Origin: Pseudorhodobacter antarcticus | GTDB taxonomy: Bacteria > Pseudomonadota > Alphaproteobacteria > Rhodobacterales > Rhodobacteraceae | Direction: 5' to 3' | Length of the DNA: 64,000 bases | Assembly (NCBI GenBank): GCA_945862435.1 | Contig: CAMAXX010000002.1 | Coordinates: 103,610 to 167,609 of the forward strand | Shown: positions 1-8,620 of the stretch, in pieces | Layout: each line of letters starts with the position of its first letter | How positions within the stretch are numbered: the first letter of the stretch is position 1 | Program-made: the position numbers and the translations under genes | The notes under the pieces: generated by a model | Seen by the model: only the letters and a program-made list of their open reading frames with translations | Databases searched by the model: none | What the model was told of the DNA's origin: nothing

Positions 1-484
1 CCTGTTTGACGAGATGCGCTATAATCTGGACGGCACGGAAATTGCCGATTTCGTGCTGAACCAGCCCGCCTATCGCAAGGCCGAGATTATCATTGCTGGG
101 GACAATTTCGGCTGCGGCTCGTCGCGCGAACATGCGCCTTGGGCTTTGCTCGACTTTGGTATTCGCTGCGTGGTGGCCACCAGCTTTGCTGATATTTTCT
201 ACAACAATTGCTTTAAGAACGGCATTCTGCCCGTCGTTATGCCACAAGAAGTGGTCGAAGTGCTGATGGCGGATGCCAAGCGCGGCGAGAATGCGCGGCA
301 GACCGTTGATTTGGTCGCCCAAACTGTGACCACATCGGATGGTCAGACCTTCCCGTTCGAGGTGGACGCCCACCGCAAGCATTGCTTGCTGAACGGCTTG
401 GACGATATTGGCCTGACGCTGGAAAAAGCGACCGCGATTGACAGTTTCGAGAAGAAAAATGCCGTATCACGCCCTTGGGCCTGA
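1..484 (+). CDS. leuD: 3-isopropylmalate dehydratase small subunit, 5' end cut by the window
   Basis: The small subunit pairs with LeuC to isomerise 2-isopropylmalate to 3-isopropylmalate in cytoplasmic leucine synthesis. The reading frame is open from base 2, so the true start lies outside the window; about 160 of the usual roughly 200 residues are present. The conserved swivel-domain motif [17 protein letters not shown] is near the start, followed by [20 protein letters not shown] strong intrinsic terminator follows 24 bases after the stop. The product is normal for the family in the visible part, and leuB lies 5 kb downstream on the same strand. Confidence 0.96.
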   Translation, partial: LFDEMRYNLDGTEIADFVLNQPAYRKAEIIIAGDNFGCGSSREHAPWALLDFGIRCVVATSFADIFYNNCFKNGILPVVMPQEVVEVLMADAKRGENARQTVDLVAQTVTTSDGQTFPFEVDAHRKHCLLNGLDDIGLTLEKATAIDSFEKKNAVSRPWA

Positions 485-508
485 TCTGCGCCAAACCACT
501 ACATCTTG

Positions 509-537
509 GGCCGCCCTTCGGGGCGGCCTTTTTCTTT
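509..537 (+). terminator. intrinsic terminator of leuD
   Basis: A perfect 8-bp GC stem (509-516 with 521-528) closes on a TTCG tetraloop and is followed by TTTTTCTTT. This is a textbook Rho-independent terminator and separates leuD from the downstream membrane-protein gene. Confidence 0.92.
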
Positions 538-662
538 CCCTAAAGTTGATTCAATCCTGCAACACATTGTCCCCGATTTGGACACAAAGATAGCGCCTTA
601 TGAATCAAGCTGTTGCAAGGCGAAGCTAAGTTTGCCACAAATGGGGCAAGAATGAGGCAGGC

Positions 663-677
663 GGCCACATTGTGGCC
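663..677. promoter_or_regulatory. perfect palindrome upstream of the membrane-protein gene
   Basis: GGCCACA-T-TGTGGCC is a perfect 7-1-7 inverted repeat lying about 60 bases before the GTG start of the next gene. It could be an operator, but no regulator is next to it and no promoter boxes are clear. The rest of the 485-735 gap shows nothing else I can support. Confidence 0.3.
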
Positions 678-735
678 ACAGATCGGAACCCAAGGCTGGC
701 ATTCGACCAGCCCCGACTGAAAAGGATGTAGGGCA

Positions 736-1572
736 GTGACTTCGCGGTTAATCGGCGCGATCGTGCGGGCGGGTTTGGTGATGGCGATGGTCGCCTTGCC
801 TGCTGCTGTGTTGATCGAAGTATTGGCAGACACACAGCAAATGGTCACATTTGCCGCGCTTTTGCTGGGCGCAATCACTTTTGCCGAATACAATGCTACG
901 TTTCCAAGTCTGATTGAATTTCGCGATGCAGCCCCGTTCAACCGCCTGCGCGCGGCCATGCTGGCCTCAACCTTGGCTGCGCTCAGCTTTGCTTTGCCTG
1001 ACACCATTCTGCCCGTGCATTTGCAGGCCCAAGCGGTAGAACTGGCGGGCTATGTGGGCCGCGCTATGGATTTTCCCTTTAGCCCCGCGCGGTTGGTTTT
1101 GCAACTGGCCGATACCGATACCGATCCAGCGCGGTTGGAAGTTTTGCGCAATGCGGCGGGTTTGGCCTATGTTATTGGCCTGTCGTGGCTGGCGCTGTTT
1201 GCAGTGGTGGTGCGGGTGGGGGGCTGGCCTTCGCCGCGCAAACCGTTGAACCTTTGGGTGAACCTGCCCATGTTCGACCCAACCGCTGGCGCGGATGTGG
1301 TGCTGCGCCTATCGCGCGACGGGCGTGTGAATATCTTGCTTGGATTTGTTCTGCCGTTTATCGTTCCAGTTGTGGCCAAGCTTGGCTTTGGCCCTGCCGA
1401 CATTTTGGAAACCGCGCCGCCGCACAGCGTGATTTGGATTATCGCATTATGGGCCTTTTTGCCAACCAGTTTGATTTTGCGCGGCATCGCGCTTTTGCGA
1501 ATTGCCGAGCTTATCGTCCAAACCCGCGCCGCACATGGGGCCAAATTGGCAGAATCCTTGGCACATGCCTAG
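736..1572 (+). CDS. integral membrane protein of unknown function
   Basis: I do not recognise a named family. The 278-residue product has about five hydrophobic segments: near residues 5-32, 36-52, 75-95, 135-155 and a C-terminal pair around 200-250, with a soluble loop carrying PSPRKPLNLWVNLPMFDPT. The GTG start is supported by AAAGGATGTAGGG just upstream. The stop overlaps the likely signal peptide of the next gene, so the two are probably co-translated. Position between leuD and the phosphatase-family gene suggests a small envelope-related pair, but that is inference from context only. Confidence 0.75.
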   Translation: MTSRLIGAIVRAGLVMAMVALPAAVLIEVLADTQQMVTFAALLLGAITFAEYNATFPSLIEFRDAAPFNRLRAAMLASTLAALSFALPDTILPVHLQAQAVELAGYVGRAMDFPFSPARLVLQLADTDTDPARLEVLRNAAGLAYVIGLSWLALFAVVVRVGGWPSPRKPLNLWVNLPMFDPTAGADVVLRLSRDGRVNILLGFVLPFIVPVVAKLGFGPADILETAPPHSVIWIIALWAFLPTSLILRGIALLRIAELIVQTRAAHGAKLAESLAHA

Positions 1573-2603
1573 GGCTGTTGTGGGCGGCGCCTGCGGCTGC
1601 TGACAGCTTGCGACTTGCCACCTATAACATTGATTTTTCGGATAAAGGCCCGGGATTGGTGCTGCAATCGCTGCAAAAGGGCGGCACTGATCAGCAGCTT
1701 GCCGTGATTGCCAGCATTGCCGATCTGAACGCCGATGTGCTGCTGCTGACGGGGATAGATTATGACGCAGGTGGCCAGACTTTGGCCGCGCTTGCAGGGG
1801 CGCTGGCCAATGCTGGCGCGCCTTATCCTTACCGTTTGCCGCTGCGGCCCAATTCAGGGCTGGCCACGGGGTTTGATTTGAATGGCAATGGCCGCTTGGG
1901 CGAGCCGCGCGATGCTATGGCATATGGGCGCTATGCAGGCGAGGGGGGGATGGCCATCTTGTCCCGCCTATCAATCGACACCGCAAAGATTCGCGATTTT
2001 AGCGCTTTTCTGTGGGCTGATCTGCCGCAAAGCCTGTCCCCTGATACAGATCCTGCCCTGCGCGGGGTTCAGCGCCTGTCAAGCGGCGGGCATTACGAGG
2101 TTCCGATAAGCCTGCCAGATGGTAAGTCCCTGCGGCTGCTAGGCTTTTACGCAGGCCCTCCCAGTTTCGATGGCGACGACGACCGCAACGGCAAACGCAA
2201 CCACGACGAGGCAGCGTTTTGGCTGGACCTGATCGCGGGCAATCTGCCCTTTGCGCCCCCTGCCGCCCCCTTTGCTATTATCGGCCAAGCCAGCCTTGAC
2301 CCGATGGATGGCAAGGGCCGGGCAGAGGCGTTGCGCACCCTGCTTGCCCATCCCATGCTGACGGACCCCGCCCCGCGCGGCACATCTGGCCGCAGTGATA
2401 TTGGCCAACTTAGCAATGCTGCGCTGGATACCGCGCTGTATGACGGGCTTGGCGGGCTTCGCGTGGAATATATCCTGCCCAGCCGTGATATTTCTGTGCA
2501 AACCGCTGGCGTGGCTTGGCCGCCTGATACCGACCCCAATGCGCAGGTTTTGGCAACCGCCTCGCGGCACCGGCCGGTTTGGGTGGACATCAACCTGCCT
2601 TAG
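1545..2603 (+). CDS. exported endonuclease/exonuclease/phosphatase (EEP)-family protein, probably degenerate
   Basis: The product has the EEP fold signature: ATYNIDF at the first strand, then DADVLLLTGIDYD, GEGGMAILSR, FYAGPPSFDGDDDRNGKRNHDE, and the C-terminal RHRPVWVDI strand. A short hydrophobic stretch ending AAPAAA-DS looks like a signal peptide. The start is uncertain: no ATG/GTG fits cleanly. ATT at 1545 gives a well-formed 19-residue signal peptide, TTG at 1578 shortens it, and ATG at 1449 overlaps the upstream gene by 124 bases. The usual catalytic GD-x-N motif reads GQAS here, so phosphodiesterase activity is doubtful. A fragment homologous to the 3' end lies just before leuB. Confidence 0.78.
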   Translation: MGRILGTCLGLLWAAPAAADSLRLATYNIDFSDKGPGLVLQSLQKGGTDQQLAVIASIADLNADVLLLTGIDYDAGGQTLAALAGALANAGAPYPYRLPLRPNSGLATGFDLNGNGRLGEPRDAMAYGRYAGEGGMAILSRLSIDTAKIRDFSAFLWADLPQSLSPDTDPALRGVQRLSSGGHYEVPISLPDGKSLRLLGFYAGPPSFDGDDDRNGKRNHDEAAFWLDLIAGNLPFAPPAAPFAIIGQASLDPMDGKGRAEALRTLLAHPMLTDPAPRGTSGRSDIGQLSNAALDTALYDGLGGLRVEYILPSRDISVQTAGVAWPPDTDPNAQVLATASRHRPVWVDINLP

Positions 2604-3751
2604 CGCCACAGCCCAAGCGGTTGCGCGGTATGGCCAGTAAACACCGTGCTGGCATCTGCCTGCCCCATATGGCCTGTCAATATTTCAGCCAGAACATCGC
2701 GGTAATCGGTGACCACTGCCAGATCTGCACCCTCTTCCAACGCTTCGTTTTGCAGGCCAGGCCAGCGGCCCAGCATCCGCCCACCCTTGGCTTGTGGGCC
2801 CAGCACAAACATCACATTGCCGCGCCCATGGTCGGTTCCACCTGCCGAATTAGACCGCAAGCGACGGCCAAACTCGCTCATCACAACCAGACTGACGTCC
2901 TGTTGCAGCGCGCCCAAATCGCGCCAGAACGCCATGGCTGAATTTGCCAGCCAGCCTGCCATTTCGGCAAATTGGCCGCTTTGATCCACATGCGTATCCC
3001 AGCTTGCAAAATCGACTGTGGCCACGCGCAGACCCATATCTTGCTTGATCGTCTGCGCCACTGTCATCAGTGCGGGGGTAAGCGGGTTTTCGGGATATTC
3101 GACTGCGGGGGTGTATTCCAGCAGCGCCTGATCGCTTTCTGACCACAGCCTTTGCCCAATCATTTCTGACAGATGCAGCAGTCCAGCAATCGGCGCAGCC
3201 AATGGCCCGTGGTCGCCAAAGCCCGCGTTCAGGCGCGCGCGCAGGGCAGGGGCCAGCCAATGGCCAGAGGCCACCATCAAATCGCCCAAGCTTTCAGACA
3301 CCGCCGCATTCGCCCCCAGCAGGCTCGCAGGCTGAGACGTGCCCACCGCCAGCGCGGGCATTGGCCCCAGCGGCCCTGCTGCGGCCAAATATCGCCCCAG
3401 CCAGCCCGAAGGATCGCCTGGCGCGATGTTTGCGCCAATCAGCCCCCGCTCCATCCGCGCTTCGGCATCGAAATGGCTGCGCGTGGCCTCCGTCAATCCG
3501 CAAGCGTGGATCATCGACAAATCGCCCGCTTCATATAAATCGGCAAAAGGAGCAAGGGCAGGGTGAAAGCGAAAATCAACATCTGCCACATCTTGCGAAA
3601 TTGTTCGCCCCGCTGTGTCACCCGTGCGCAGCACCCGCAAATCTTCGGGACGCGCGGCGATAAGGTTTTCGTCCGATGCTGGGCACACAAGGCCCAACCC
3701 ATCGGCCCCGCCCCGCAAAAACAATACGACAAGAATGGGTTCGCGCGCCAT
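2600..3751 (-). CDS. DUF1501-domain protein
   Basis: DUF1501 proteins have an alkaline-phosphatase/sulfatase-like fold and unknown substrates; they are nearly always encoded beside a DUF1800 gene, as here. Seen: VVLFLRGGADGLGLV at the first strand, a HACGLTEATRSHFDAEARME segment, and TDHGRGNVMFVLG near residue 325. The length (383) is usual for the core domain, but the N terminus begins directly at the first strand with no signal peptide, unlike the many family members that carry a twin-arginine leader. It follows the DUF1800 gene after 9 bases, so they form one operon, reading against the leu genes. The stop overlaps the end of the convergent EEP gene by 4 bases. Confidence 0.9.
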   Translation of the reverse strand: MAREPILVVLFLRGGADGLGLVCPASDENLIAARPEDLRVLRTGDTAGRTISQDVADVDFRFHPALAPFADLYEAGDLSMIHACGLTEATRSHFDAEARMERGLIGANIAPGDPSGWLGRYLAAAGPLGPMPALAVGTSQPASLLGANAAVSESLGDLMVASGHWLAPALRARLNAGFGDHGPLAAPIAGLLHLSEMIGQRLWSESDQALLEYTPAVEYPENPLTPALMTVAQTIKQDMGLRVATVDFASWDTHVDQSGQFAEMAGWLANSAMAFWRDLGALQQDVSLVVMSEFGRRLRSNSAGGTDHGRGNVMFVLGPQAKGGRMLGRWPGLQNEALEEGADLAVVTDYRDVLAEILTGHMGQADASTVFTGHTAQPLGLWR

Positions 3752-3760
3752 ATCCGCCCC

Positions 3761-5383
3761 CTATCGCAGCATAAATTCGGGCCGCAGCGCGGCAAAGGCA
3801 ATGGTGGCATGGGCCAGCCCTGCCACTTCCTCGGCAGAATAATCTGCCATCGGCGTTGCGGGGTCGCTGCCCGTGGCGGCGATGACCTGGGGCAGGTCTT
3901 CCAATCCAAAGCGCTGCGCCCAGCGGGCCACATATGCCCCCACAGTTTCGCCCCCCTGCGCCGCGCGGTCTAGGCTGGCCACAGCAAACCAATCTTCGTG
4001 GGCATAAAGCGCCAAATCAACATAACGGTTTAGCGTGCTTGCCCCAGTCCACGGTGTAAGCACATCGGGGTGGCCTGTCGGCGGGCCATATTCGTGTTGC
4101 CGCCAGCCTGCGCGCATTAGTTGCCATTGCTGGGCGGCCTCGGTTCCTGTGACCTCGGCGCCCGTTGCGCGGTAAAGGGCGGCCAAAAATTCAAAAGGGC
4201 GGCGCATTTTCTGCGGCGGGGTCGCGGTAAATTCGGGGTGGGCGACCAGCGCGCGGATCACTTGCGCGATTTGGTCGGCGCTATCTGAGGCGGCTAAAAA
4301 TACCTGTGCAAGGTCAGCGACTAAGCCATCGCTGGGTGCATCGGATAGCAGGCGCACAGCGATCTTGCGGCACACAAACCGCGCCGTGGCAGGATGGCGC
4401 GCAAGCAGATCCAGCACTTGGTCACCATCGGCCATAGGCGCGCGGTTTGGCGAAAACTCTATGCCCAAGACCCGCTTTTGATAAGGGTCGTGCCACGCCT
4501 CAACATAATGAAACTGGCCAGTTTTCGGGGCATCCACACCTTCGGAAATATAGCGCCCATCGCCAACGCTCCACCCTGTAAAGGCGCGGGCAACTTCATA
4601 AACATCCAAATCCAAATAGCCCAAGGCCACACCATCACTGCCTTTGGGCACTGAATGCCAATCGTCATAACGGTCGTTCAAATAGGTGGCCGCACCAAGG
4701 GTGTGCAGCTCTAGCAACTCGCGGGCAAAGTTTTCATTTGCGGGCGACGCGCGGCTGTCGGCATTGTTCAGGTAATACAGCATGGCAGGCGCGCGGGCGA
4801 CATGGCCCAGCATGTTGCGAAAGTTTCCAAAGGCGCCAGCCCGCAGCATGGCGTCATAGCTGGGGAAAAAGGCCGCGCAAAATTCGTCTTTCTGAGAATT
4901 AACGTTGAAATGGTCGTGCCAGAACTGCGTCATCACTTCGCGCAGTTGAGCAGGGGCGTGAACGGCGCGGATAAGGGCGGCGGCGATAACCTCGCCAGCG
5001 GGTCGCGATCTTTCGGCGTAATCCATGCCTTGCTGCCAATCGATGCAGTGTAGATAATTTTCGGGCGGGGCTGCGAGTGCGGCAAGGGGGCGCAATTCAT
5101 CTGTGGCGGGCCAGTCATTGCCATTTTCATCGCGGCCAGCGGGATAAGAAATATGCAGGCGTGCGGCATCTAGGGCAGGGTCGCTGGCGGGCAGGGCGAG
5201 TTGGTCTTCTAGCCAGATCATAGGGTTAGGGCTAAGGTCTTCGGCATTTACAACAACGCCAAATGACAAGCGGTTCATAAACAGCGCGGATTTGGGCGCG
5301 GCCGCGGCACGTGCTGGGACGGAGGCCAGCCCCATTGCAAGGCTGGCCATCAGGCTATGATGAAACTGGCGGCGGGTCAGCAA
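3761..5383 (-). CDS. DUF1800-domain protein with twin-arginine-type leader
   Basis: DUF1800 proteins are large, probably exported helical proteins of unknown activity, partnered with DUF1501. I place the start at a TTG (5381-5383) because an AGAGG ribosome site lies 7 bases before it and the protein then begins M-LTRRQFHHSLMASLAMG, a plausible Tat signal ending near ARAAAA. The longer frame from a TTG at 5434 has no ribosome site. Typical family stretches are visible: MTQFWHDHFNVN near residue 150, ENFARELLELHTLG near 205, and FVCRKIAVRLLSD near 330. It is the first gene of a two-gene operon with the DUF1501 gene. Confidence 0.9.
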   Translation of the reverse strand: MLTRRQFHHSLMASLAMGLASVPARAAAAPKSALFMNRLSFGVVVNAEDLSPNPMIWLEDQLALPASDPALDAARLHISYPAGRDENGNDWPATDELRPLAALAAPPENYLHCIDWQQGMDYAERSRPAGEVIAAALIRAVHAPAQLREVMTQFWHDHFNVNSQKDEFCAAFFPSYDAMLRAGAFGNFRNMLGHVARAPAMLYYLNNADSRASPANENFARELLELHTLGAATYLNDRYDDWHSVPKGSDGVALGYLDLDVYEVARAFTGWSVGDGRYISEGVDAPKTGQFHYVEAWHDPYQKRVLGIEFSPNRAPMADGDQVLDLLARHPATARFVCRKIAVRLLSDAPSDGLVADLAQVFLAASDSADQIAQVIRALVAHPEFTATPPQKMRRPFEFLAALYRATGAEVTGTEAAQQWQLMRAGWRQHEYGPPTGHPDVLTPWTGASTLNRYVDLALYAHEDWFAVASLDRAAQGGETVGAYVARWAQRFGLEDLPQVIAATGSDPATPMADYSAEEVAGLAHATIAFAALRPEFMLR

Positions 5384-5499
5384 AGCAGCACCTCTGGGTT
5401 GTGTGTAGTCTGGCCAATTGGTAACGAAAGTCAAAGATGATTTGCGGGCAAGCGGAAAGACGCCCCTTGACTGAGTTTACCCTAAGGTTTTTCGCAACG

Positions 5500-5616
5500 A
5501 TCTGGGCGAGGGTTTTGCCGCCCATAGCTGATCTTACGGCAGCGGTTTTGGCGGCAGCTTTACGGCATCGGCCTGTTTGGGTGGATATCACGCGTCCCGA
5601 ACCCAACCCCGCTTGA
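5500..5616 (+). pseudogene. remnant of the 3' end of a second EEP-family gene
   Basis: In one frame from about 5500 to the TGA at 5614-5616 the translation ends VLAAALRHRPVWVDITRP. This matches the C terminus of the intact EEP gene, where codons 2544-2600 read QVLATASRHRPVWVDINLP, without gaps and with mostly third-position differences (CAC/CAT, CCG/CCT, GAC/GAT). Upstream of about 5490 the frame has stops and no start. It is best read as the decayed tail of a homologous gene left between the DUF1800 operon and leuB. It explains most of the 5384-5671 gap. Confidence 0.65.
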
Positions 5617-5671
5617 CCCCCGCCGCGCCAAGGGTTAGGCCACGCGCAACAAATTTAGCAGCGAGGGCGAC

Positions 5672-6778
5672 ATGGCAAACCCATCCATCCTAATCCTAGC
5701 GGGCGACGGTATTGGCCCCGAAGTTATGGACGAAGTGAAAAAGATCATCGGTTGGTTTGACACCAAACGAGGGATCAAGTTTGACGTGTCCGAAGGGCTG
5801 GTCGGCGGCTGTTCTTATGATGCGCATGGCACGCCATTGACGGACGAAACCATGGCGCAGGCGCAGGCGGTGGATGCCGTGCTGCTGGGCGCCGTGGGCG
5901 GGCCGAAATACGACAAGCTGGACTTCAGCGTAAAGCCAGAGCGCGGTCTGCTGCGGCTGCGCAAGGAAATGGATTTGTTTTCCAACCTGCGCCCTGCACA
6001 ATGCTTTGACGCGCTGGCGGATTTTTCATCGCTGAAAAAAGATGTGGTCGCGGGGCTGGATATTGTCATCGTGCGCGAGCTGACCTCGGGCGTTTATTTT
6101 GGCGAGCCGCGCGGGATTTTCACCGAAGGGAACGAGCGGGTGGGGATTAACACCCAGCGCTACACCGAAAGCGAGATTGCCCGTGTTGCGCGGTCGGCCT
6201 TTGAATTGGCGCGCAAGCGGGGCAACAAAGTTTGCTCAATGGAAAAGGCAAACGTGATGGAATCGGGGATTTTGTGGCGCGAGGTGGTGCAGGAAGTTCA
6301 TGACAAAGAATATCCTGATGTGGAACTTTCCCATATGTATGCCGATGCGGGCGCGATGCAGCTGTGCCGCTGGCCCAAGCAGTTTGATGTGATTGTCACC
6401 GACAATCTGTTTGGCGATTTGCTGTCGGATATGGCGGCGATGCTGACGGGCAGCCTTGGGATGCTGCCATCGGCGTCGTTGGGCCTACCCATGGCGAACG
6501 GGCGGCCAAAGGCGCTGTATGAGCCCGTGCACGGGTCGGCCCCGGATATTGCAGGGACGGGTCGCGCGAACCCGATTGCTTGTATCCTGTCCTTTGCGAT
6601 GGCGCTGCGCTATTCGTTCAGCATGCTGGATGAGGCGACCCGCGTGGAACGCGCCGTGGAAAAGGTGCTGGCAGACGGCGTGCGCACGGCTGATTTGATG
6701 GGGCCTGCGGGCGGGGTGCCAGTAACCACCGCGCAAATGGGCGATGCGGTTTTGGCGGCGCTAAACGCGTCAATTTGA
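5672..6778 (+). CDS. leuB: 3-isopropylmalate dehydrogenase
   Basis: LeuB oxidatively decarboxylates 3-isopropylmalate to 2-oxoisocaproate using NAD+ in leucine synthesis. The 368-residue length is standard. Seen: the N-terminal AGDGIGPEV loop, the [10 protein letters not shown] substrate-binding segment, KANVMESG (catalytic Lys), the [12 protein letters not shown] metal-binding aspartates, and the C-terminal GSAPDIAG nucleotide loop. The ATG is preceded by GCGAGGGCGAC. It is separated from leuD by accessory genes rather than directly coupled. Confidence 0.98.
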   Translation: MANPSILILAGDGIGPEVMDEVKKIIGWFDTKRGIKFDVSEGLVGGCSYDAHGTPLTDETMAQAQAVDAVLLGAVGGPKYDKLDFSVKPERGLLRLRKEMDLFSNLRPAQCFDALADFSSLKKDVVAGLDIVIVRELTSGVYFGEPRGIFTEGNERVGINTQRYTESEIARVARSAFELARKRGNKVCSMEKANVMESGILWREVVQEVHDKEYPDVELSHMYADAGAMQLCRWPKQFDVIVTDNLFGDLLSDMAAMLTGSLGMLPSASLGLPMANGRPKALYEPVHGSAPDIAGTGRANPIACILSFAMALRYSFSMLDEATRVERAVEKVLADGVRTADLMGPAGGVPVTTAQMGDAVLAALNASI

Positions 6779-6802
6779 ACGATTGCTGCCTTGTAATTAA
6801 CC

Positions 6803-6842
6803 ATGGCCCGCGCAATAGTGCGGGCCATATGTTTGCGCAAAC
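6803..6842. promoter_or_regulatory. hairpin plus palindrome between leuB and the transporter cluster
   Basis: A perfect 9-bp stem (6803-6811 with 6820-6828, ATGGCCCGC/GCGGGCCAT) has no T tract, so it is a weak terminator candidate for leuB. It is followed at once by GTTTGCGCAAAC (6831-6842), a perfect 12-bp palindrome 24 bases before the first transporter start, positioned like an operator. No regulator gene is adjacent. Confidence 0.4.
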
Positions 6843-6866
6843 ATCCCTCTTGTTCAAGGCGATTTC

Positions 6867-7760
6867 GTGACCCGTTCCCCCCTGTTTCGCGGTGCTGTGT
6901 TGGGCATAGCCGCCATGGGAATTTTTGCCTGTTATGATAGTGCGGTAAAGTTTCTGGGCGGCAGTTATCACCCGTTTCAGATTATGTTCTTTGCCGGCAT
7001 TGCGGCAGTGCCCATAGTGTTAGTGCAGGTATCGCTGACGGGAACGGCGGGGCATTATCGCCCGCGTCTGCTGCGCTGGACGGTCATCAGGTGCGCCATC
7101 ACGCTGGCCAATGGGATGCTGGGCACCTATGCCTTTACTGCCCTGCCTTTGGCGCAAGCCTATGCCATTTTCTTTACGATGCCGCTGATGATCTCGCTAT
7201 TAGGGGTGCCCATGCTGGGCGAGGCGATTAGCCCCGCGCGGCTGATCGCCATTTTGGTGGGGTTTGCGGGGGTTGTCATTGCCCTGCAACCCGGCGCGGA
7301 TGCGCTGGAATGGGCGCATTTGGCGGCGGTTCTGGGCGCGATTACGGGCGCGCTGAATTACGTCATTATGCGCAGAACAGGTCAGATCGAGCGGCCAGAA
7401 GTTCTGGTGATTTATCCATTGCTGACCCAACTTGCGGCCATGGCCATTGCGCTTCCCTTTGTCTATCAGCCGATGCCGATCCAGCATCACATGCTGACAT
7501 GGGCCATGGCGGTGTTTGGCATTGGCGGCACCTATGTGATTATCGCGGCCTATCGCGCAGCCCCCGTGGCGGTGGTGGCCCCGATGCAATACACCCAAAT
7601 TTTCTGGGCCGCGCTGGCGGGATATTTCATCTTTGCCGAGGCGATTACCCCTGCCACTTGGGCTGGCATAGCGCTGATCATCGGGGCGGGGATATACATT
7701 TTGACCAGCACGCGGACTGACCAGAATATGGACGAACTGCAGTTGGGGCGCGGGCAATGA
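6867..7760 (+). CDS. DMT/EamA-family transporter, first of three
   Basis: The 297-residue product has about ten hydrophobic helices in two EamA repeats, typical of drug/metabolite transporters of the inner membrane. Repeat hallmarks are ALPLAQAYAIFFTMPLMISLLGVPMLGE in the first half and PVAVVAPMQYTQIFWAALAGYFIFAE in the second. Translation begins at GTG. Its stop overlaps the next transporter's ATG by 4 bases (ATGA), so the genes are coupled. The substrate cannot be read from sequence. Confidence 0.92.
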   Translation: MTRSPLFRGAVLGIAAMGIFACYDSAVKFLGGSYHPFQIMFFAGIAAVPIVLVQVSLTGTAGHYRPRLLRWTVIRCAITLANGMLGTYAFTALPLAQAYAIFFTMPLMISLLGVPMLGEAISPARLIAILVGFAGVVIALQPGADALEWAHLAAVLGAITGALNYVIMRRTGQIERPEVLVIYPLLTQLAAMAIALPFVYQPMPIQHHMLTWAMAVFGIGGTYVIIAAYRAAPVAVVAPMQYTQIFWAALAGYFIFAEAITPATWAGIALIIGAGIYILTSTRTDQNMDELQLGRGQ

Positions 7761-8620
7761 AACAGCCGTCTAATCTGATCGGTGCGATGCTGGCGCTGGC
7801 CGCGATGGCGGTTTATGCCGCCAATGACAATCTGATTAAGTTTTTGGGCATGTATAACCCCTTCCAAATTATGTTCTTTTCCATTGCGGCCACGATGCCC
7901 TTGCTGCTGGCGCATATGGCGCTTGACCGCGAGGTTGGCACTTATCGCCCCATTATGCCCAAGTGGATGGCCCTGCGCTGCGCGGTGACTTTGGTCAATT
8001 CGGTTTGTGTGGTGTATGCCTTTGGCAACCTGCCCTTGGCGCAGACCTATGCGATTTTGTTTACAGTGCCGCTTATGATCACGCTGCTGGCTGCGTGGCT
8101 GCTGGGCGAGCCGATTAGCCTGCCGCGCGGTTTGGCCGTGTTTGCGGGGTTTGCAGGCGTGCTGATTGCTTTGCAGCCCGGCCGTGACCCGCTGACATGG
8201 GTGCATTTTGTGGCTGTGGTGGGGGCGGTTCTGGCAGCCCTAAGCTTTGTGATCTTGCGCAAAACCGCGCAGGTGGAACGCGCCGCGCTGAACATTATTT
8301 ACCCGTCGCTGACCCAGCTTGCAGCGGCGGCGATTGTGCTGCCCTTTGTCTATCAGCCCATGCCGATGACGCATATCGGCCTCACTTGGGCGATGGCGGT
8401 GTGCGGTTATGCGGGGTCGGTGATGATTATTGAGGCCTATCGCATGGCGCCCGTCATTATCGTCTCGCCCATGCAATACAGCCAAATTTTCTGGGCGGCT
8501 TTGACCAGCGCCTTTATCTTTAACGAGGCTGTTTCCCCCGCCACATGGGCAGGGCTGGCGGTTATTGTTGGGGCAGGGCTGTATATTTTGAATTCGTCCC
8601 GCGAAAAGGGGGCCGCATGA
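7757..8620 (+). CDS. DMT/EamA-family transporter, second of three
   Basis: A 287-residue paralogue of its neighbours with the same two-repeat layout: NLPLAQTYAILFTVPLMITLLAAWLLGE and PVIIVSPMQYSQIFWAALTSAFIFNE. It is translationally coupled on both sides by ATGA overlaps. The conserved PFQ(I)MFF motif near residue 35 is shared by all three cluster members, indicating local duplication followed by divergence. Substrate unknown. Confidence 0.92.
   Translation: MKQPSNLIGAMLALAAMAVYAANDNLIKFLGMYNPFQIMFFSIAATMPLLLAHMALDREVGTYRPIMPKWMALRCAVTLVNSVCVVYAFGNLPLAQTYAILFTVPLMITLLAAWLLGEPISLPRGLAVFAGFAGVLIALQPGRDPLTWVHFVAVVGAVLAALSFVILRKTAQVERAALNIIYPSLTQLAAAAIVLPFVYQPMPMTHIGLTWAMAVCGYAGSVMIIEAYRMAPVIIVSPMQYSQIFWAALTSAFIFNEAVSPATWAGLAVIVGAGLYILNSSREKGAA

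Noticed and set aside
1185..1544. N-terminal extension of the EEP frame back to 1185
   Set aside because: It overlaps the membrane-protein gene almost completely in another frame and contains no EEP-like sequence, so the real start must be near 1545-1578.
5355..5606. 83-codon reverse-strand frame over the DUF1800 start and EEP scar
   Set aside because: The forward strand explains this DNA better as the EEP 3' remnant, and the reverse translation has no recognisable features.
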